A stretch of 64,000 bases of DNA from Microbacterium sp. Leaf151. Its GTDB lineage: Bacteria; Actinomycetota; Actinomycetes; Actinomycetales; Microbacteriaceae. The first letter of the stretch is position 1, and each line of letters starts with the position of its first letter. Shown here in pieces: positions 43,301-57,283 of the stretch. The translations under genes were made by a program, and so were the position numbers. The notes below the pieces were generated by a model. It worked only from the letters and a program-made list of their open reading frames with translations, was not told the DNA's origin and did not search any database. The stretch lies in assembly GCF_001424225.1 (NCBI RefSeq), contig NZ_LMOR01000004.1, positions 124,001-188,000 of the forward strand, read 5' to 3'.

Positions 43301-43879
43301 GTGCCGCGTGGCGATGCCGGGGTACCCCGTCACGAGTCCGGCCCCGTCGTAGACCAGCTCGCACGCGAAGTCGAAGGTCGACGATTCGTAGTGGAAGACG
43401 ACGCGTTCCGGGGCGGCCTCGATCAGGGTGTACCGCTGCTCGAGGCGCTCGACCCGCAGGTCGGGCGCTCGTACGAACGCGGCCGGTACCTCGCGGGTCA
43501 CCCCCTCGATCATCTCGAGGCGGCGAACGGGAAGCATGTTCGTCATCGCCGACGACTCGAAATCGATGTCGACGCACCCGTGCAGCTCCGGTCGGGGCTC
43601 CCCCTCGACGCTCCATCCGCTGACGTCGTCACGGGTCAGCGTCATGTGCGTCTCACCGGACGCGGTCGACGCCGATACCCGCGCCTCGAGGGTGCGCCAC
43701 GCGCGGTCGACGATCACCGCATAGTCGATCGACCACATCGATGCACCGTCGTCGGCCGTCGTGCGACCGGCGAGGCGATGCCCGCCGGGCGTCGCCGCGA
43801 AGAAGGCCACCTCGAACCCGGTTCGGGTTCCGTGGTGTCGCCAACTCGCGGCCGCCGGGAGCGACGTCATCCGGTCCAT
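43295..43879 (-). CDS. Putative glycolipid-binding domain protein
   Basis: The 194-aa protein is beta-rich and matches the putative glycolipid-binding family (PF06475, DUF1089): WRHHGTRTGFEVAFFAATPG, YAVIVDRAWRTLEARVSAS, VDIDFESSAMTNMLPVRRLE (the family's conserved NTLPIR-like stretch) and RYTLIEAAPERVVFHYESST. A link to lipid or glycolipid metabolism comes from Pseudomonas homologues; here it is inferred. Met1 (43879) or Met4 may be the start. The stop lies inside a tandem repeat unit. Confidence 0.82.
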   Translation of the reverse strand: MDRMTSLPAAASWRHHGTRTGFEVAFFAATPGGHRLAGRTTADDGASMWSIDYAVIVDRAWRTLEARVSASTASGETHMTLTRDDVSGWSVEGEPRPELHGCVDIDFESSAMTNMLPVRRLEMIEGVTREVPAAFVRAPDLRVERLEQRYTLIEAAPERVVFHYESSTFDFACELVYDGAGLVTGYPGIATRHA

Positions 43880-43903
43880 CTGCGTCCTCCTCGGCCCTCG
43901 CGC

Positions 43904-44614
43904 TCAGCCGGGCGCGATACCCCACGCCACGAGGAACGCCGCCGCCAACGCCGTCACCCAGCTCACGAGGCTGCCGATGAGGAAATACTCCGCGCGGTCG
44001 CCACCGTCGCCGTCGCGGGAGATCTCGGGGAAGCGCACGATGCCCTTGGCGGCGAGCACGGCGGCGATGAGCGTGTACGCCCCTGCCAGCGTCAGAGCGA
44101 AGACGAGGATGCGCTCCAGCGGCCCGATCAGCCTGCCGCCCTTGAGCGTCGGCGCCGTCGTCTCGTCGGGTGTCTCGCCCGCGCCCATCTCCGAGCGCAG
44201 AGCGATGCGCACCACGGCGTTGCCGGACTCGAGCAGGAACACCAGGCACCCCACGACCAGCACGACCACGTCGATCGAGACGGCATCCGTCGGGCGATAC
44301 GAGGCCCACATCTCGCCCAGGATGCCGGGACGCGCACGGCCGGGGGCGACCACCACGCACGCGGCGGCGGCGAGCGCGAGCAGCGCGACCGGCCAGAGCC
44401 CCGCACGGGCGGGGCCCTGCTCGGGCACGACCCACGTCCAGATCGCGGCGACGGCCACCGCGAGCAGGCCCGCAATCACGGCGTTGACACCCGCCGCGGC
44501 GACGATGAGCAGTGCCGCGGCGACCGCGTAGGCGATCCACCGGCGGCTGCGGATCATCTGACGGAGCAGATCGACCGCACCGACGGCGAGGAGAAGGAGA
44601 CCTGCCGCGATCAC
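43904..44614 (-). CDS. Multi-pass membrane protein partnered with SatD
   Basis: The 236-aa protein starts at GTG 44614, overlapping the SatD stop (GTGA). It has about six hydrophobic segments (VIAAGLLLLAVGAVDLLRQM, WIAYAVAAALLIVAAAGVNA, SIDVVVLVVGCLVFLLESGN, ...) with a cytoplasmic loop around residues 150-175 (TPDETTAPTLKGGRLIGPLE) and a C-terminal FLIGSLVSWVTALAAAFLVA. SatD genes commonly pair with a membrane protein, which supports a joint function. I do not recognise a named family. Confidence 0.78.
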   Translation of the reverse strand: MIAAGLLLLAVGAVDLLRQMIRSRRWIAYAVAAALLIVAAAGVNAVIAGLLAVAVAAIWTWVVPEQGPARAGLWPVALLALAAAACVVVAPGRARPGILGEMWASYRPTDAVSIDVVVLVVGCLVFLLESGNAVVRIALRSEMGAGETPDETTAPTLKGGRLIGPLERILVFALTLAGAYTLIAAVLAAKGIVRFPEISRDGDGGDRAEYFLIGSLVSWVTALAAAFLVAWGIAPG

Positions 44615-45258
44615 GCGCGGCCCTTCCGCGTGAGCACGGCGAAGCCCTCGACGAGCGCGGCCGACCCGGCTGCGGCGAGCGCCTGCGACACCGCCGACTG
44701 GCTGATGCCCTCCTGTTCGGCGAGTTCGCGCTGCGACCATCCGAGGCAGCGCCCGGCGGTGAGCCGGCGCGTGCGCTCGCTCATCGCCGAGACGAGTTGG
44801 TCGCGAGCGAGGGCATACGCGTTCGCGACGGCGACGGTATCGGCCATGGCGGCATCCTCTCCCTCGGACGCGGCGATCCAGGTGCGCGCGAACGGCGCGG
44901 CGCGTTGCTGCATCCCCTCGACGGTCTCGACGGCCGTTCGCGCGGCCCACCACGCGGGCCCCTCGGGCACGGTGCGGTCGTCGAGCACGATGGGGCGCAC
45001 CTCGCCCACCCCCACGCCGAAGCGGCAGTCGACGTCGTCGGGCAGGGTCAGGCGCACCAGCAGCAGCGAGGCGAGAGCGTCGTCGAGGCGGGCATACTCG
45101 CCCTGGAGTTCGTCGCCGACCGTCGCCGTCAGCGCCTGCACGGCGACCGGCAGATCGGCGCCGACCTGTTCGACCACCTCTGCGAGGCGGTGCTGCGCGG
45201 CGGCGCGATCGCTCAGCCGCCGGGAGGCGACGATGTCGGCGATCACGACCACGGTCAC
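44611..45258 (-). CDS. SatD family protein with C-terminal HTH
   Basis: The 215-aa protein begins VIADIVASRRLSDRAAAQHR, the SatD signature (adenylyl-cyclase-like fold start), with VGDELQGEYARLDDALASLL and CRFGVGVGEVRPI. The C-terminus is a sigma-70-region-4-like HTH (LGWSQRELAEQEGISQSAVS). SatD was named for streptococcal acid tolerance; its biochemical role is unknown. GTG 45258 lies seven bases after a TAGGCT box in an AT-rich palindromic region, so it is probably leaderless and self-regulated. Confidence 0.82.
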   Translation of the reverse strand: MTVVVIADIVASRRLSDRAAAQHRLAEVVEQVGADLPVAVQALTATVGDELQGEYARLDDALASLLLVRLTLPDDVDCRFGVGVGEVRPIVLDDRTVPEGPAWWAARTAVETVEGMQQRAAPFARTWIAASEGEDAAMADTVAVANAYALARDQLVSAMSERTRRLTAGRCLGWSQRELAEQEGISQSAVSQALAAAGSAALVEGFAVLTRKGRA

Positions 45259-45261
45259 GAC

Positions 45262-45295
45262 ATAAGCCTATCGCTTATCATTTCATTTTGATAAG
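45262..45295. promoter_or_regulatory. AT-rich double palindrome upstream of satD
   Basis: ATAAGC-CTATC-GCTTAT (45262-45278) and CTTATCA-TTTCATTT-TGATAAG (45274-45295) are perfect, overlapping inverted repeats sharing GCTTAT. They surround the putative -10 of satD and lie between the divergently placed satD start and the argH 3' end. The AT-richness stands out in this genome. A dimeric HTH protein, perhaps SatD itself, is the likely ligand. Confidence 0.6.
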
Positions 45296-45309
45296 TGAAT
45301 GACTGATAC

Positions 45310-50076
<4,767 letters not shown>

Positions 50077-50080
<4 letters not shown>

Positions 50081-50979
50081 GCGACCACCTCCGTTCCGAT
50101 TCCCTTGTTGGTGAACAATTCGACGAGTACCGAGTGCGGCACGCGTCCGTCGATGATGGCGGCCGTGGGCACGCCGCCCTCGACCGCGTCGAGGCACGCC
50201 TGCATCTTCGGGATCATGCCCGACTCGAGCTTCGGCAGCATCGCGCGCAGCTCCGTCGAGGTCAGGTGCGACACGAGCGAGTCCCGGTTCGGCCAGTCGG
50301 CGTAGAGACCGGGCACGTCGGTCAGCACGACGAGCTTCTTGGCGTTGAGCGCCGTCGCGAGAGCGGCCGCCGCGGCATCCGCGTTCACGTTCAACGACGT
50401 GCCCGGGTTGTCGAGGTCGGGCGCGATGCTCGACACGATCGGCACGCGACCCGCGGCGAGGTGGTCGAGCACGGTCTGCGGGTCGACGGTGACGACGTCG
50501 CCGACACGCCCGAGGTCGTGCTCGACGCCGTCGACGACCACGCCGCGACGACGACCGCCGAAGAGGCCCGCGTCCTCACCGCTGAGGCCCGTCGCCAACG
50601 GGCCGTGCGCATTGACCTTGGCCACCAGCTGCGGGTTGATCTGGCCCGTGAGCACCATGCGCACGACACCGATCGCCTCGGTCGAGGTCACGCGGTAGCC
50701 GCCGCGGAATTCGCTGGGGATGTCGAGTCGGTTCAGCATCGACGAGATCTGCGGTCCTCCGCCGTGCACGACGACGGGCTTGACGCCCACGTAGCGGAGG
50801 TAGGCGATGTCGGCGGCGAACGCGTCCTGCAGTTCTTCGCTGACCATGGCGTTGCCGCCGTACTTCACCACCACCACCTGGTCGCGGTACTTGCGCACCC
50901 ACGGCAGCGACTCCACGAGCGTGACCGCCCGTTCGCTGGCTTCAGCGGGATCTGTGTCTTGAAGATCGACGTGGGTCAT
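50077..50979 (-). CDS. argB: Acetylglutamate kinase
   Basis: The 300-aa amino-acid kinase has [36 protein letters not shown] (substrate loop) and [19 protein letters not shown] (here [20 protein letters not shown]). It phosphorylates N-acetylglutamate and is normally the arginine-inhibited step. The N-terminal helix ([16 protein letters not shown]) is the type found in arginine-sensitive hexameric enzymes. ATG 50979 overlaps the argJ stop. Confidence 0.96.
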
Positions 50980-52133
50980 GAGGAGTAGGCGCTGTTCTCG
51001 TGGACGTAATCGTGCGTGAGGTCGTTGGTGCGAATGGTGGCCGCAGCCGACCCGACGCGCAGGTCGACGACGAGGTCGGTCGCGCGGGGGGTGAGGTCGA
51101 CGTCTTCGCGAGGGCGGTCGGGGCCGCCGGCGGTGCAGACGCGCACACCGTTCATCGACACGTCGACGTCGTAGGGGTCGAAATCCGCGTCGGTCGTGCC
51201 GATGGCCGCGAGCACGCGTCCCCAGTTGGGATCGTTCCCGAAGATCGCGGCCTTGAACAGGTTGTTCCGGGCGATCGAGCGGCCCACCTCGACCGCGTCG
51301 TCCTCGGTGGCGGCGCCGATCACCCGGATGGTGATGTCGTGGCTCGCCCCCTCGGCGTCGCCCTGCAACTGGGTGGCGAGGTCGTCGCACACCGCGGTCA
51401 GAGCGGCGGTGAACTCATTGGCGGAGAGATGGATGCCACTGGCCCCGCTCGCCATGAGCGTCACCTGGTCGTTGGTCGACATGCACCCGTCGGAGTCCAG
51501 CCGGTCGAAGCTCACCCGGGTGGCGGCACGGAGCGCGGCATCCGCTTCGGAGGGTTCCAGTACGACGTCGGTGGTGATGACGACGAGCATCGTGGCAAGG
51601 CCCGGTGCGAGCATGCCGGCGCCCTTGGCCATGCCGCCGATCGCCCACCCGTCGCCGGTGTGGACGGCCCGCTTGGGCTTCGAGTCGGTCGTCATGATCG
51701 CGAGAGAAGCGTCGTCGCCGCCGTCCGCGGAGAGTGCTGCGACACCCTGCTCGACACCGTCGAGCACTTTGGCGCGGAACACCTCGTCACCCGTGCCGAT
51801 GAGCCCCGTCGAGCACACGACCACGTCGCCCGCGCCGACACCGAGGAGCTCGGCGACACGCTCGGCGGTCTGGTGAGTCGTCTGGAAGCCGAACGAGCCG
51901 GTGAAGCAGTTCGCGCCGCCGGAGTTGAGCACGACCGCCTCGACGACGCCGTCCTTCACGACCTGCTCCGACCACAGGATGGGGTTGGCCTTCGCGCGGT
52001 TCGACGTGAACACCGCCGCTCCCACCTTCCGAGGCCCGCGGTTGACGACGACGGCGACGTCACGCGCGCCGGTCGACTTCAGCCCTACGGCGACCCCGGC
52101 CGCTTCGAATCCGGCGGCGACGGTCACGCTCAC
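50976..52133 (-). CDS. argJ: Bifunctional ornithine acetyltransferase / N-acetylglutamate synthase
   Basis: The 385-aa protein is a self-cleaving Ntn-type enzyme; [20 protein letters not shown] holds the cleavage Thr in the ATML motif. [19 protein letters not shown] and [20 protein letters not shown] are also diagnostic. It recycles the acetyl group from N-acetylornithine to glutamate, so the pathway is the cyclic one. GTG 52133 overlaps the argC stop (GTGA). Confidence 0.95.
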   Translation of the reverse strand: MSVTVAAGFEAAGVAVGLKSTGARDVAVVVNRGPRKVGAAVFTSNRAKANPILWSEQVVKDGVVEAVVLNSGGANCFTGSFGFQTTHQTAERVAELLGVGAGDVVVCSTGLIGTGDEVFRAKVLDGVEQGVAALSADGGDDASLAIMTTDSKPKRAVHTGDGWAIGGMAKGAGMLAPGLATMLVVITTDVVLEPSEADAALRAATRVSFDRLDSDGCMSTNDQVTLMASGASGIHLSANEFTAALTAVCDDLATQLQGDAEGASHDITIRVIGAATEDDAVEVGRSIARNNLFKAAIFGNDPNWGRVLAAIGTTDADFDPYDVDVSMNGVRVCTAGGPDRPREDVDLTPRATDLVVDLRVGSAAATIRTNDLTHDYVHENSAYSS

Positions 52134-53179
52134 GGGGCGACTCCATTCAGGGGAAGGGCGGTGGCCTCGTCGAGGCCCAGCGCGATGTTCATGGACTGCA
52201 CGGCGGCACCGGCCGTGCCCTTGACGAGGTTGTCGACGGCGGCGACCACGATGACCCGGTTCGCTCCCCGGTCGATCGCCAGCCCGAGCGAGGCGATGTT
52301 TGCACCCAGCACGTCGGCCGTACGGGGGAACACCCCCGCCGGAAGCAGTTCGACGAAGGGTTCGTCGGCGTACGCGGCCTCCCACGCGGCGCGGATCTCG
52401 GCATCCGTCGCGCCTGCGCGGATCGGAGCGGTCGACGTGGCGAGGATGCCCCGCGACATCGGCACGAGCACCGGGGTGAAGGAGAGCCGGATGCCGTCGG
52501 CCGGGGCTCCCGCGGCGACGAGTGCCTGGCGGATCTCGGGGATGTGACGATGCGTACCGCCGACGGCATACGGATTCGCAGAACCGAGGATCTCGCTGGC
52601 GAGCAGGTTGGTCTTGGCGGCCTTGCCGGCACCGCTCGGGCCCACCGCGAGCACCGAGACGATGTCGCCCGGGTCGATCACCCCGGCGGCGACGCCCGGG
52701 GCGAGCGAGAGTGCGACGGTCGAGGCGTTGCACCCGGGGGCGGCGATGCGGGTCGCACCGCGGAGGTGCTCGCGCTGCTTGACACCGCCGACGGTGAGTT
52801 CCGGCACCCCGTACGCCCACGGCTCGGGGTGGTCTCCCCCGTAGAACGTCGCCCAGTCTGCGGGCGAGGTCAGCCGATGGTCGGCGCCGGCGTCGATCAC
52901 CAGTGGTGTGTCGGCGAGCGCGTCGGTGTACTGCGCCGACTGCCCGTGCGGAAGGGCGAGGACCACCACGTCGTGCCCCGCGAGCACCTCGGGTGTCGTG
53001 GCCTGCAGCTCGAGGTGGGCGAGAGAGCGAAGGTGCGGCTGGTGCGCGACGAGCGGCTGGCCGGCGCTGGAGTGCGCGGTGACCGTGCGGATCTCGATAT
53101 CGGGATGGGCCGCGAGCAAGCGCAGGATCTCGCCGCCCGCATAGCCGGAAGCGCCGGAGACGGCGACCGAGAGGGTCAT
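52130..53179 (-). CDS. argC: N-acetyl-gamma-glutamyl-phosphate reductase
   Basis: The 349-aa protein has the NADP-binding [20 protein letters not shown], the catalytic cysteine in [17 protein letters not shown], and the conserved [11 protein letters not shown]. It reduces N-acetylglutamyl phosphate to the semialdehyde. It is the first structural gene of the cluster. AAGG sits about 9 bases before ATG 53179. The preceding 180 bp contain an arginine-rich small ORF likely involved in control. Confidence 0.96.
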   Translation of the reverse strand: MTLSVAVSGASGYAGGEILRLLAAHPDIEIRTVTAHSSAGQPLVAHQPHLRSLAHLELQATTPEVLAGHDVVVLALPHGQSAQYTDALADTPLVIDAGADHRLTSPADWATFYGGDHPEPWAYGVPELTVGGVKQREHLRGATRIAAPGCNASTVALSLAPGVAAGVIDPGDIVSVLAVGPSGAGKAAKTNLLASEILGSANPYAVGGTHRHIPEIRQALVAAGAPADGIRLSFTPVLVPMSRGILATSTAPIRAGATDAEIRAAWEAAYADEPFVELLPAGVFPRTADVLGANIASLGLAIDRGANRVIVVAAVDNLVKGTAGAAVQSMNIALGLDEATALPLNGVAP

Positions 53180-53261
53180 GTTTCTACCTTAGGAGTCGGG
53201 GCGTGTGCTGAATCAGCGTGAACCGGGGCGGCGACGCCCGCATGCCCGACCGTCGGCGGGT

Positions 53262-53357
53262 TTACGAGGTCGCCGAGAGTCGGCGCGTGACCCGACGTCG
53301 ACGCTCGCCACCGGTGCTCACGGAGAGCTCCTCGGGGCGCACGTTGTTCGACGACAT
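53262..53357 (-). CDS. Arginine-rich leader peptide upstream of argC (candidate attenuator ORF)
   Basis: ATG 53357 opens a 31-codon ORF, MSSNNVRPEELSVST... with ERRRRVTRRL near its end; 7 of 31 residues are Arg, six of them within eight codons. TACCCT ends six bases before the ATG and TTGCCC lies 18 bp further up, so the transcript would start at or next to the ATG (leaderless). The TAA is 82 bp before argC. Position, composition and leaderless start suggest ribosome stalling at arginine scarcity controls argC-J-B-D-F-H. No other peptide-like feature or argR was seen. Confidence 0.55.
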   Translation of the reverse strand: MSSNNVRPEELSVSTGGERRRRVTRRLSATS

Positions 53358-53502
53358 GTGGCGAGGGTAGCCGCCCCGCGGGCGGGCGGGCAAATCGGCG
53401 CGGGCGGGGAGAATGCCGAAACACCCCGCGGCGGAGGCAGGGCGGGTCGGGCGTGCCGTTCACGAGGCGCGGCGAGGCGCGCGGGGCGTTTCGTGCGTTC
53501 TC

Positions 53503-53646
53503 ACGCCGAAGCGGCACGGCGGCCGGAGCATCCCGGGCCTTTCGACGCCGAAGCGGCACGGCAGCCGGAGCATCCCGGGCCTTTCGACGCCGAAGCGGCA
53601 CGGCAGCCGGAGCATCCCGGGCCTTTCGACGCCGAAGCGCCGCACG
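53503..53646. repeat. 42-bp tandem repeat, about 3.5 copies
   Basis: ACGCCGAAGCGGCACGGC starts at 53503, 53545, 53587 and, truncated, at 53629, each separated by CCGGAGCATCCCGGGCCTTTCG. Internal dyads (TTCGACGCCGAA-like and CCCGGG) recur in each unit. It abuts the 3' end of pheT. Confidence 0.9.
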
Positions 53647-53677
53647 GCGGGAGCCGGCGGCGCCTCGGATCGAGCGT

Positions 53678-56188
53678 TCAGTCGCGGATGGCGGCGCCGA
53701 ATCGCTCGGCGGCCACCGCGACGCCGGCGAGCTTGGCATCCGTCGCCTCGGCCGCGGTGAGCGTGCGATCGTCGGCGCGGAACCGCAGCGCGAACGTCAG
53801 GCTCTTCGCGCCCTCGGCGAGCCCGGGGCCGCGATAGTCGTCGACCAGGCGCGCGCCCTCGAGGAGCGGTGCGCCCCCCTCGATGAGCGCCGCGCGCACG
53901 GCGCCGGCCGCCACGTCGAGCGGCACGGTGAGCGAGACGTCCTGCGTCGCCGCCGGGAAGCCCGAGAGCGAGGCCGCGACCACGCGGGCCTGCGCGAGGT
54001 CGAGCATCGCATCGAGATCGAGCTCGGCGACGAGCACCCGGCCCGGCAGGTCGGCTCCGGCTGCGACCGCGGGAAGCAGCTCGCCGACGTAACCGATGTC
54101 GTGCCCCGCCGCGAGCACGCGGGCGGTGCGTCCGGGGTGCAGGGCCGCGCGCTGCGCCTGCACGAGCTCGATGTCGAGGCCGGCGGCCGCGGCCAGCACG
54201 CGCACGGCGTCGACCGCGTCGGCGAGATCGGCGGCCACGGCCGGCTGCCCGGGCTGCTTCGGCACCGTATGTCCGGCGAGCAGCACGGCGATGTGGCGGC
54301 GCTGCGGCGGGATCGAGGCGTCGAGGGCGGTGAGGGTCGCGGCATCCGGACGCACCGCCAAGGGCGGCACCGACACGGTGCCGTACTGCACGCCGGGCTT
54401 GGGCAGGAACACCGTGCCGACCTCGAACAGGGCCAGGTCGACGATGCCGCGCGAGACGTTGCGGTGCGCCACCTGCAGCAGGGCCGGCACGAGGGACCGG
54501 CGGAGGAACGGCGACAGCCCGTCGAGCGGGTTGGCGAGCTTCACACTCGGCAGCTTGTCGCCCGAGGGCGAGCCGTGCAGCGCGTTCTGCTCCTCGGTGG
54601 TGAACGGGAACGACGGCGTCTCGACGAATCCGGCCGAGGCCAGCGCGTTCGACACGCGTCGGCGCCCCTGCTGGGCGGCGGTCAGGCCGCGCCCGGAGGG
54701 CGGAGTGGGGAGCACCGAGGGGATGCGGTCGTAACCCTCGATGCGGGCCACCTCTTCGGCGAGCGTCCATTTGTCGGTCAGGTCGTGGCGCCACGACGGC
54801 GCGGTCACCGCCCAGCCGGCGTCGCCCTGCGCGACGGAGCAGCCGATGAGGCGCAGCGCCGAGACGGTCTCGTCGTCGGTGTAGTCGACGCCGATCAGCC
54901 CCGACACGAAGCCCGTGGGCAGCGTGATCGGCTCGCGTCGATAGGTCGACGACAGTGAACCGCCGAGCTCGGTGTCGAGCGTGCCGCCGGCGAGTTCGAC
55001 CATCAGCGATGCCACGCGCTCGGCGGCGACGTAGGGCACGAGCGGGTCGACACCGCGCTCGAAGCGGCGTGACGCCTCCGAAGGCAGCTTGTGCCGGCGG
55101 GCGGTACGGGCGATCGACACCTGGTCGAAGGTCGCCGCTTCGATGAGCACGTTGCGCGTCGCATCGCTCATCTCGGTGGGACCGCCGCCCATGACGCCGG
55201 CGAGGCCGATGGGGCCCGACTCGTCGGTGATCAACAGGTCTTCGGCATTGAGCGTACGAACCTGGCCGTCGAGGGTCTCGAGCTTCTCGCCCTGCTCCGC
55301 ACGGCGCACGGTGAGGCCGCCCTGCAACCGGTCGAGGTCGTAGCCGTGGATGGGCTGGCCGAGCTCGAGCATGACGTAGTTGGTGATGTCGATGAGCACC
55401 CCGAGCGAGCGGATGCCGGCCAACGACAGGCGCGTGATCATCCACGGCGGCGTCGGGCGCGAGGGGTCGACGTCGCGCACGATGCGGGCGACGAACTCCG
55501 TCGCGCCCGCGCGTCCGCGGATGGGCGCCTTGTCGTCGACCGCGACCGAGAAGCCCTGCGGTGTGCGGGCGACGGCGTCGTCGTGACCGGTCCCCGGGTC
55601 GCGGAAGGCGGCGCCCGTGGCGTGCGAGTACTCGCGGGCGACGCCGCGCAGCGACAGGGCGTAGCCGCGGTCGGGAGTGACGTTGATCTCGACGGCGAGG
55701 TCGTCGAGCCCCAGCAGCGCGATGGCATCCGTTCCGACGGGCGCGTCGATGCCGAGGTCGATCAGACGCAGGATGCCGGAGTGCTCGCTGCCGAGACCCA
55801 GCTCCTTCGCCGAGGCGATCATGCCGTCGGACACGTGCCCGTAGGTCTTCCGTGCAGCGATGGGGAACGGCCCTGGTAGGACCGAGCCGGGGAGGGTCAC
55901 CACGACCTTGTCGCCCTCGAAGAAGTTGCCTGCGCCGCAGACGACGCCGCGCACTCCCCCGTTCTCGGCACCGACGTCGACCTGGCACCAGCGGATGGTC
56001 TTGCCGTTGGACTGCGGCTCGGGGGTGAACTCCTTCACCTCTCCGACGACGATGGGGCCGGACAGCTCGAAGCGGTGCACGTCTTCTTCTTCGAAGCCGA
56101 CGGACACCAGTGCTTCGAGCACGTCTTCGGGAGTCGCCTCGACGGGCACGTCGACGTACTCGCGCAACCAGGAGAGCGGGACGCGCAT
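53678..56188 (-). CDS. pheT: Phenylalanyl-tRNA synthetase beta subunit
   Basis: The 836-aa subunit opens MRVPLSWLREYVDVPVEATP, then has a tRNA-binding (EMAP-like) domain, the B3/B4 editing region (PIRGRAGATEFVARIVRDVD), B5 (PITLPTGFVSGLIGVDYTDD), a catalytic-like core, and a C-terminal ferredoxin-fold anticodon-binding domain (LSGFPAATQDVSLTVPLDVA). ATG 56188 overlaps the pheS stop by one base (TGATG). It forms the (alpha-beta)2 enzyme with PheS. Confidence 0.97.
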   Translation of the reverse strand: MRVPLSWLREYVDVPVEATPEDVLEALVSVGFEEEDVHRFELSGPIVVGEVKEFTPEPQSNGKTIRWCQVDVGAENGGVRGVVCGAGNFFEGDKVVVTLPGSVLPGPFPIAARKTYGHVSDGMIASAKELGLGSEHSGILRLIDLGIDAPVGTDAIALLGLDDLAVEINVTPDRGYALSLRGVAREYSHATGAAFRDPGTGHDDAVARTPQGFSVAVDDKAPIRGRAGATEFVARIVRDVDPSRPTPPWMITRLSLAGIRSLGVLIDITNYVMLELGQPIHGYDLDRLQGGLTVRRAEQGEKLETLDGQVRTLNAEDLLITDESGPIGLAGVMGGGPTEMSDATRNVLIEAATFDQVSIARTARRHKLPSEASRRFERGVDPLVPYVAAERVASLMVELAGGTLDTELGGSLSSTYRREPITLPTGFVSGLIGVDYTDDETVSALRLIGCSVAQGDAGWAVTAPSWRHDLTDKWTLAEEVARIEGYDRIPSVLPTPPSGRGLTAAQQGRRRVSNALASAGFVETPSFPFTTEEQNALHGSPSGDKLPSVKLANPLDGLSPFLRRSLVPALLQVAHRNVSRGIVDLALFEVGTVFLPKPGVQYGTVSVPPLAVRPDAATLTALDASIPPQRRHIAVLLAGHTVPKQPGQPAVAADLADAVDAVRVLAAAAGLDIELVQAQRAALHPGRTARVLAAGHDIGYVGELLPAVAAGADLPGRVLVAELDLDAMLDLAQARVVAASLSGFPAATQDVSLTVPLDVAAGAVRAALIEGGAPLLEGARLVDDYRGPGLAEGAKSLTFALRFRADDRTLTAAEATDAKLAGVAVAAERFGAAIRD

Positions 56189-57228
56189 CAGACCACCATT
56201 CCGAACTGCTCGCTGAAGCGCACATCGCCCTCGGCCATGTCGCGCATGTCTTGCACGTCGCTGCGGAACATGAGCGTGCGCTCGATGCCCATGCCGAATG
56301 CGAAGCCCGAGTACTCCTCGGGATCGATGCCGGCCGCCCGCAGGACGTTGGGGTTCACCATGCCGCAGCCGCCCCACTCGATCCAGCGCGCACCGCCCTT
56401 GAAGGTCGGGTGCCACAGGTCGAGTTCGGCGCTCGGCTCGGTGAAGGGGAAGAAGTTGGCGCGGAAACGCGTCTTGGCCTCGGGGCCGAACAGCACGCGC
56501 GCGGCGTGGTCGAGCGTGCCCTTCAGGTGCGCCATCGTGATGCCCTTGTCGATGACGAGACCCTCGAACTGCGTGAACACCGGCAGGTGCGTGGCGTCGA
56601 ACTCGTCGGTGCGGTACACGCGGCCCGGGCACAGCACGTAGATCGGCAGATCGCGCTCGAGCATCGAACGCACCTGCACGGGGCTGGTGTGCGTGCGCAG
56701 CACCAGGTGACGGGCGACCGGGTCGACGAAGAACGTGTCCTGCATCTGGCGGGCGGGGTGGTCGACGTCGAAGTTCAGCGCGTCGAAGTTGAACCACTCG
56801 TGCTCGAGCTCGGGGCCTTCGGCGATCTCCCACCCCATGCCGACGAAGATGTCGGACACCTGCTCCTGCAGAAGGGATATGGGATGCCGTGCCCCCACGC
56901 GGGCGCGCTGCGGCAGCGCCGTGACGTCGATGCGCTCGGCCTCGAGCTGCGATGCCGTCTCGGCCTCGGCCAACTCGGCCTCGCGGGCGACGAGCGCCTG
57001 GTTCACCTGCCCGCGGGCCTGACCGACGAGCTTGCCGACGGCGGCCTTCTGGTCGGGGGCGACCTGGCGCATCTGGGCGTTCAGCCGCGCGAGGGCGGAC
57101 TGGTCACCGGTGTGCGCGGAGCGGGCGGCTTTCAACTCGGCCGTGGTCGCGGCCGCGGCGATGGCCGCGAGGGCGGCATCGACGGCGGAGGCGACGGCCT
57201 CGGGGGTGATCTCAGGTGCGTCGGACAC
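56188..57228 (-). CDS. pheS: Phenylalanyl-tRNA synthetase alpha subunit
   Basis: The 346-aa subunit has an N-terminal coiled coil (ARSAHTGDQSALARLNAQMR), class II motif 1 (HPISLLQEQVSDIFVGMGWE), motif 2 (CPGRVYRTDEFDATHLPVFT) and motif 3 (GFAFGMGIERTLMFRSDVQD). It activates phenylalanine. It leads a pheS-pheT pair; upstream 50 bp separate it from the end of the glutamate transporter operon. Confidence 0.97.
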   Translation of the reverse strand: MSDAPEITPEAVASAVDAALAAIAAAATTAELKAARSAHTGDQSALARLNAQMRQVAPDQKAAVGKLVGQARGQVNQALVAREAELAEAETASQLEAERIDVTALPQRARVGARHPISLLQEQVSDIFVGMGWEIAEGPELEHEWFNFDALNFDVDHPARQMQDTFFVDPVARHLVLRTHTSPVQVRSMLERDLPIYVLCPGRVYRTDEFDATHLPVFTQFEGLVIDKGITMAHLKGTLDHAARVLFGPEAKTRFRANFFPFTEPSAELDLWHPTFKGGARWIEWGGCGMVNPNVLRAAGIDPEEYSGFAFGMGIERTLMFRSDVQDMRDMAEGDVRFSEQFGMVV

Positions 57229-57283
57229 GAGATGAGAGTCTACCGACGGGCGGGGACACTCCCCCGCCCGTCGACAGATCGGC

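Larger units (their letters stand above)
53180..53677. other. Leader region of argC and 3' flank of pheT
   Basis: No large gene lies here. From the argC side it holds a possible hairpin (CCCGC...GCGGG), the arginine-rich 31-codon ORF, a promoter-like TTGCCC-18 bp-TACCCT, and then the 42-bp tandem repeats reaching to within 32 bp of the pheT stop. A frame running through the repeats on the minus strand only reflects their 42-bp (14-codon) period. Confidence 0.65.

Noticed and set aside
41692..43623. 643-codon open frame on the plus strand
   Set aside because: It is antisense to tyrS, has no domain sequence and shows the His/Arg/Gly-rich composition of a high-GC shadow frame.
53176..53739. 187-codon ORF through the 42-bp repeats
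   Set aside because: The 42-bp period is a multiple of three, so it stays open by periodicity; no ribosome-binding site or homology is evident.
53460..56225. 921-codon open frame on the minus strand
   Set aside because: It is the +1 frame of pheT extended through the 42-bp repeats; arginine-rich, without domains.
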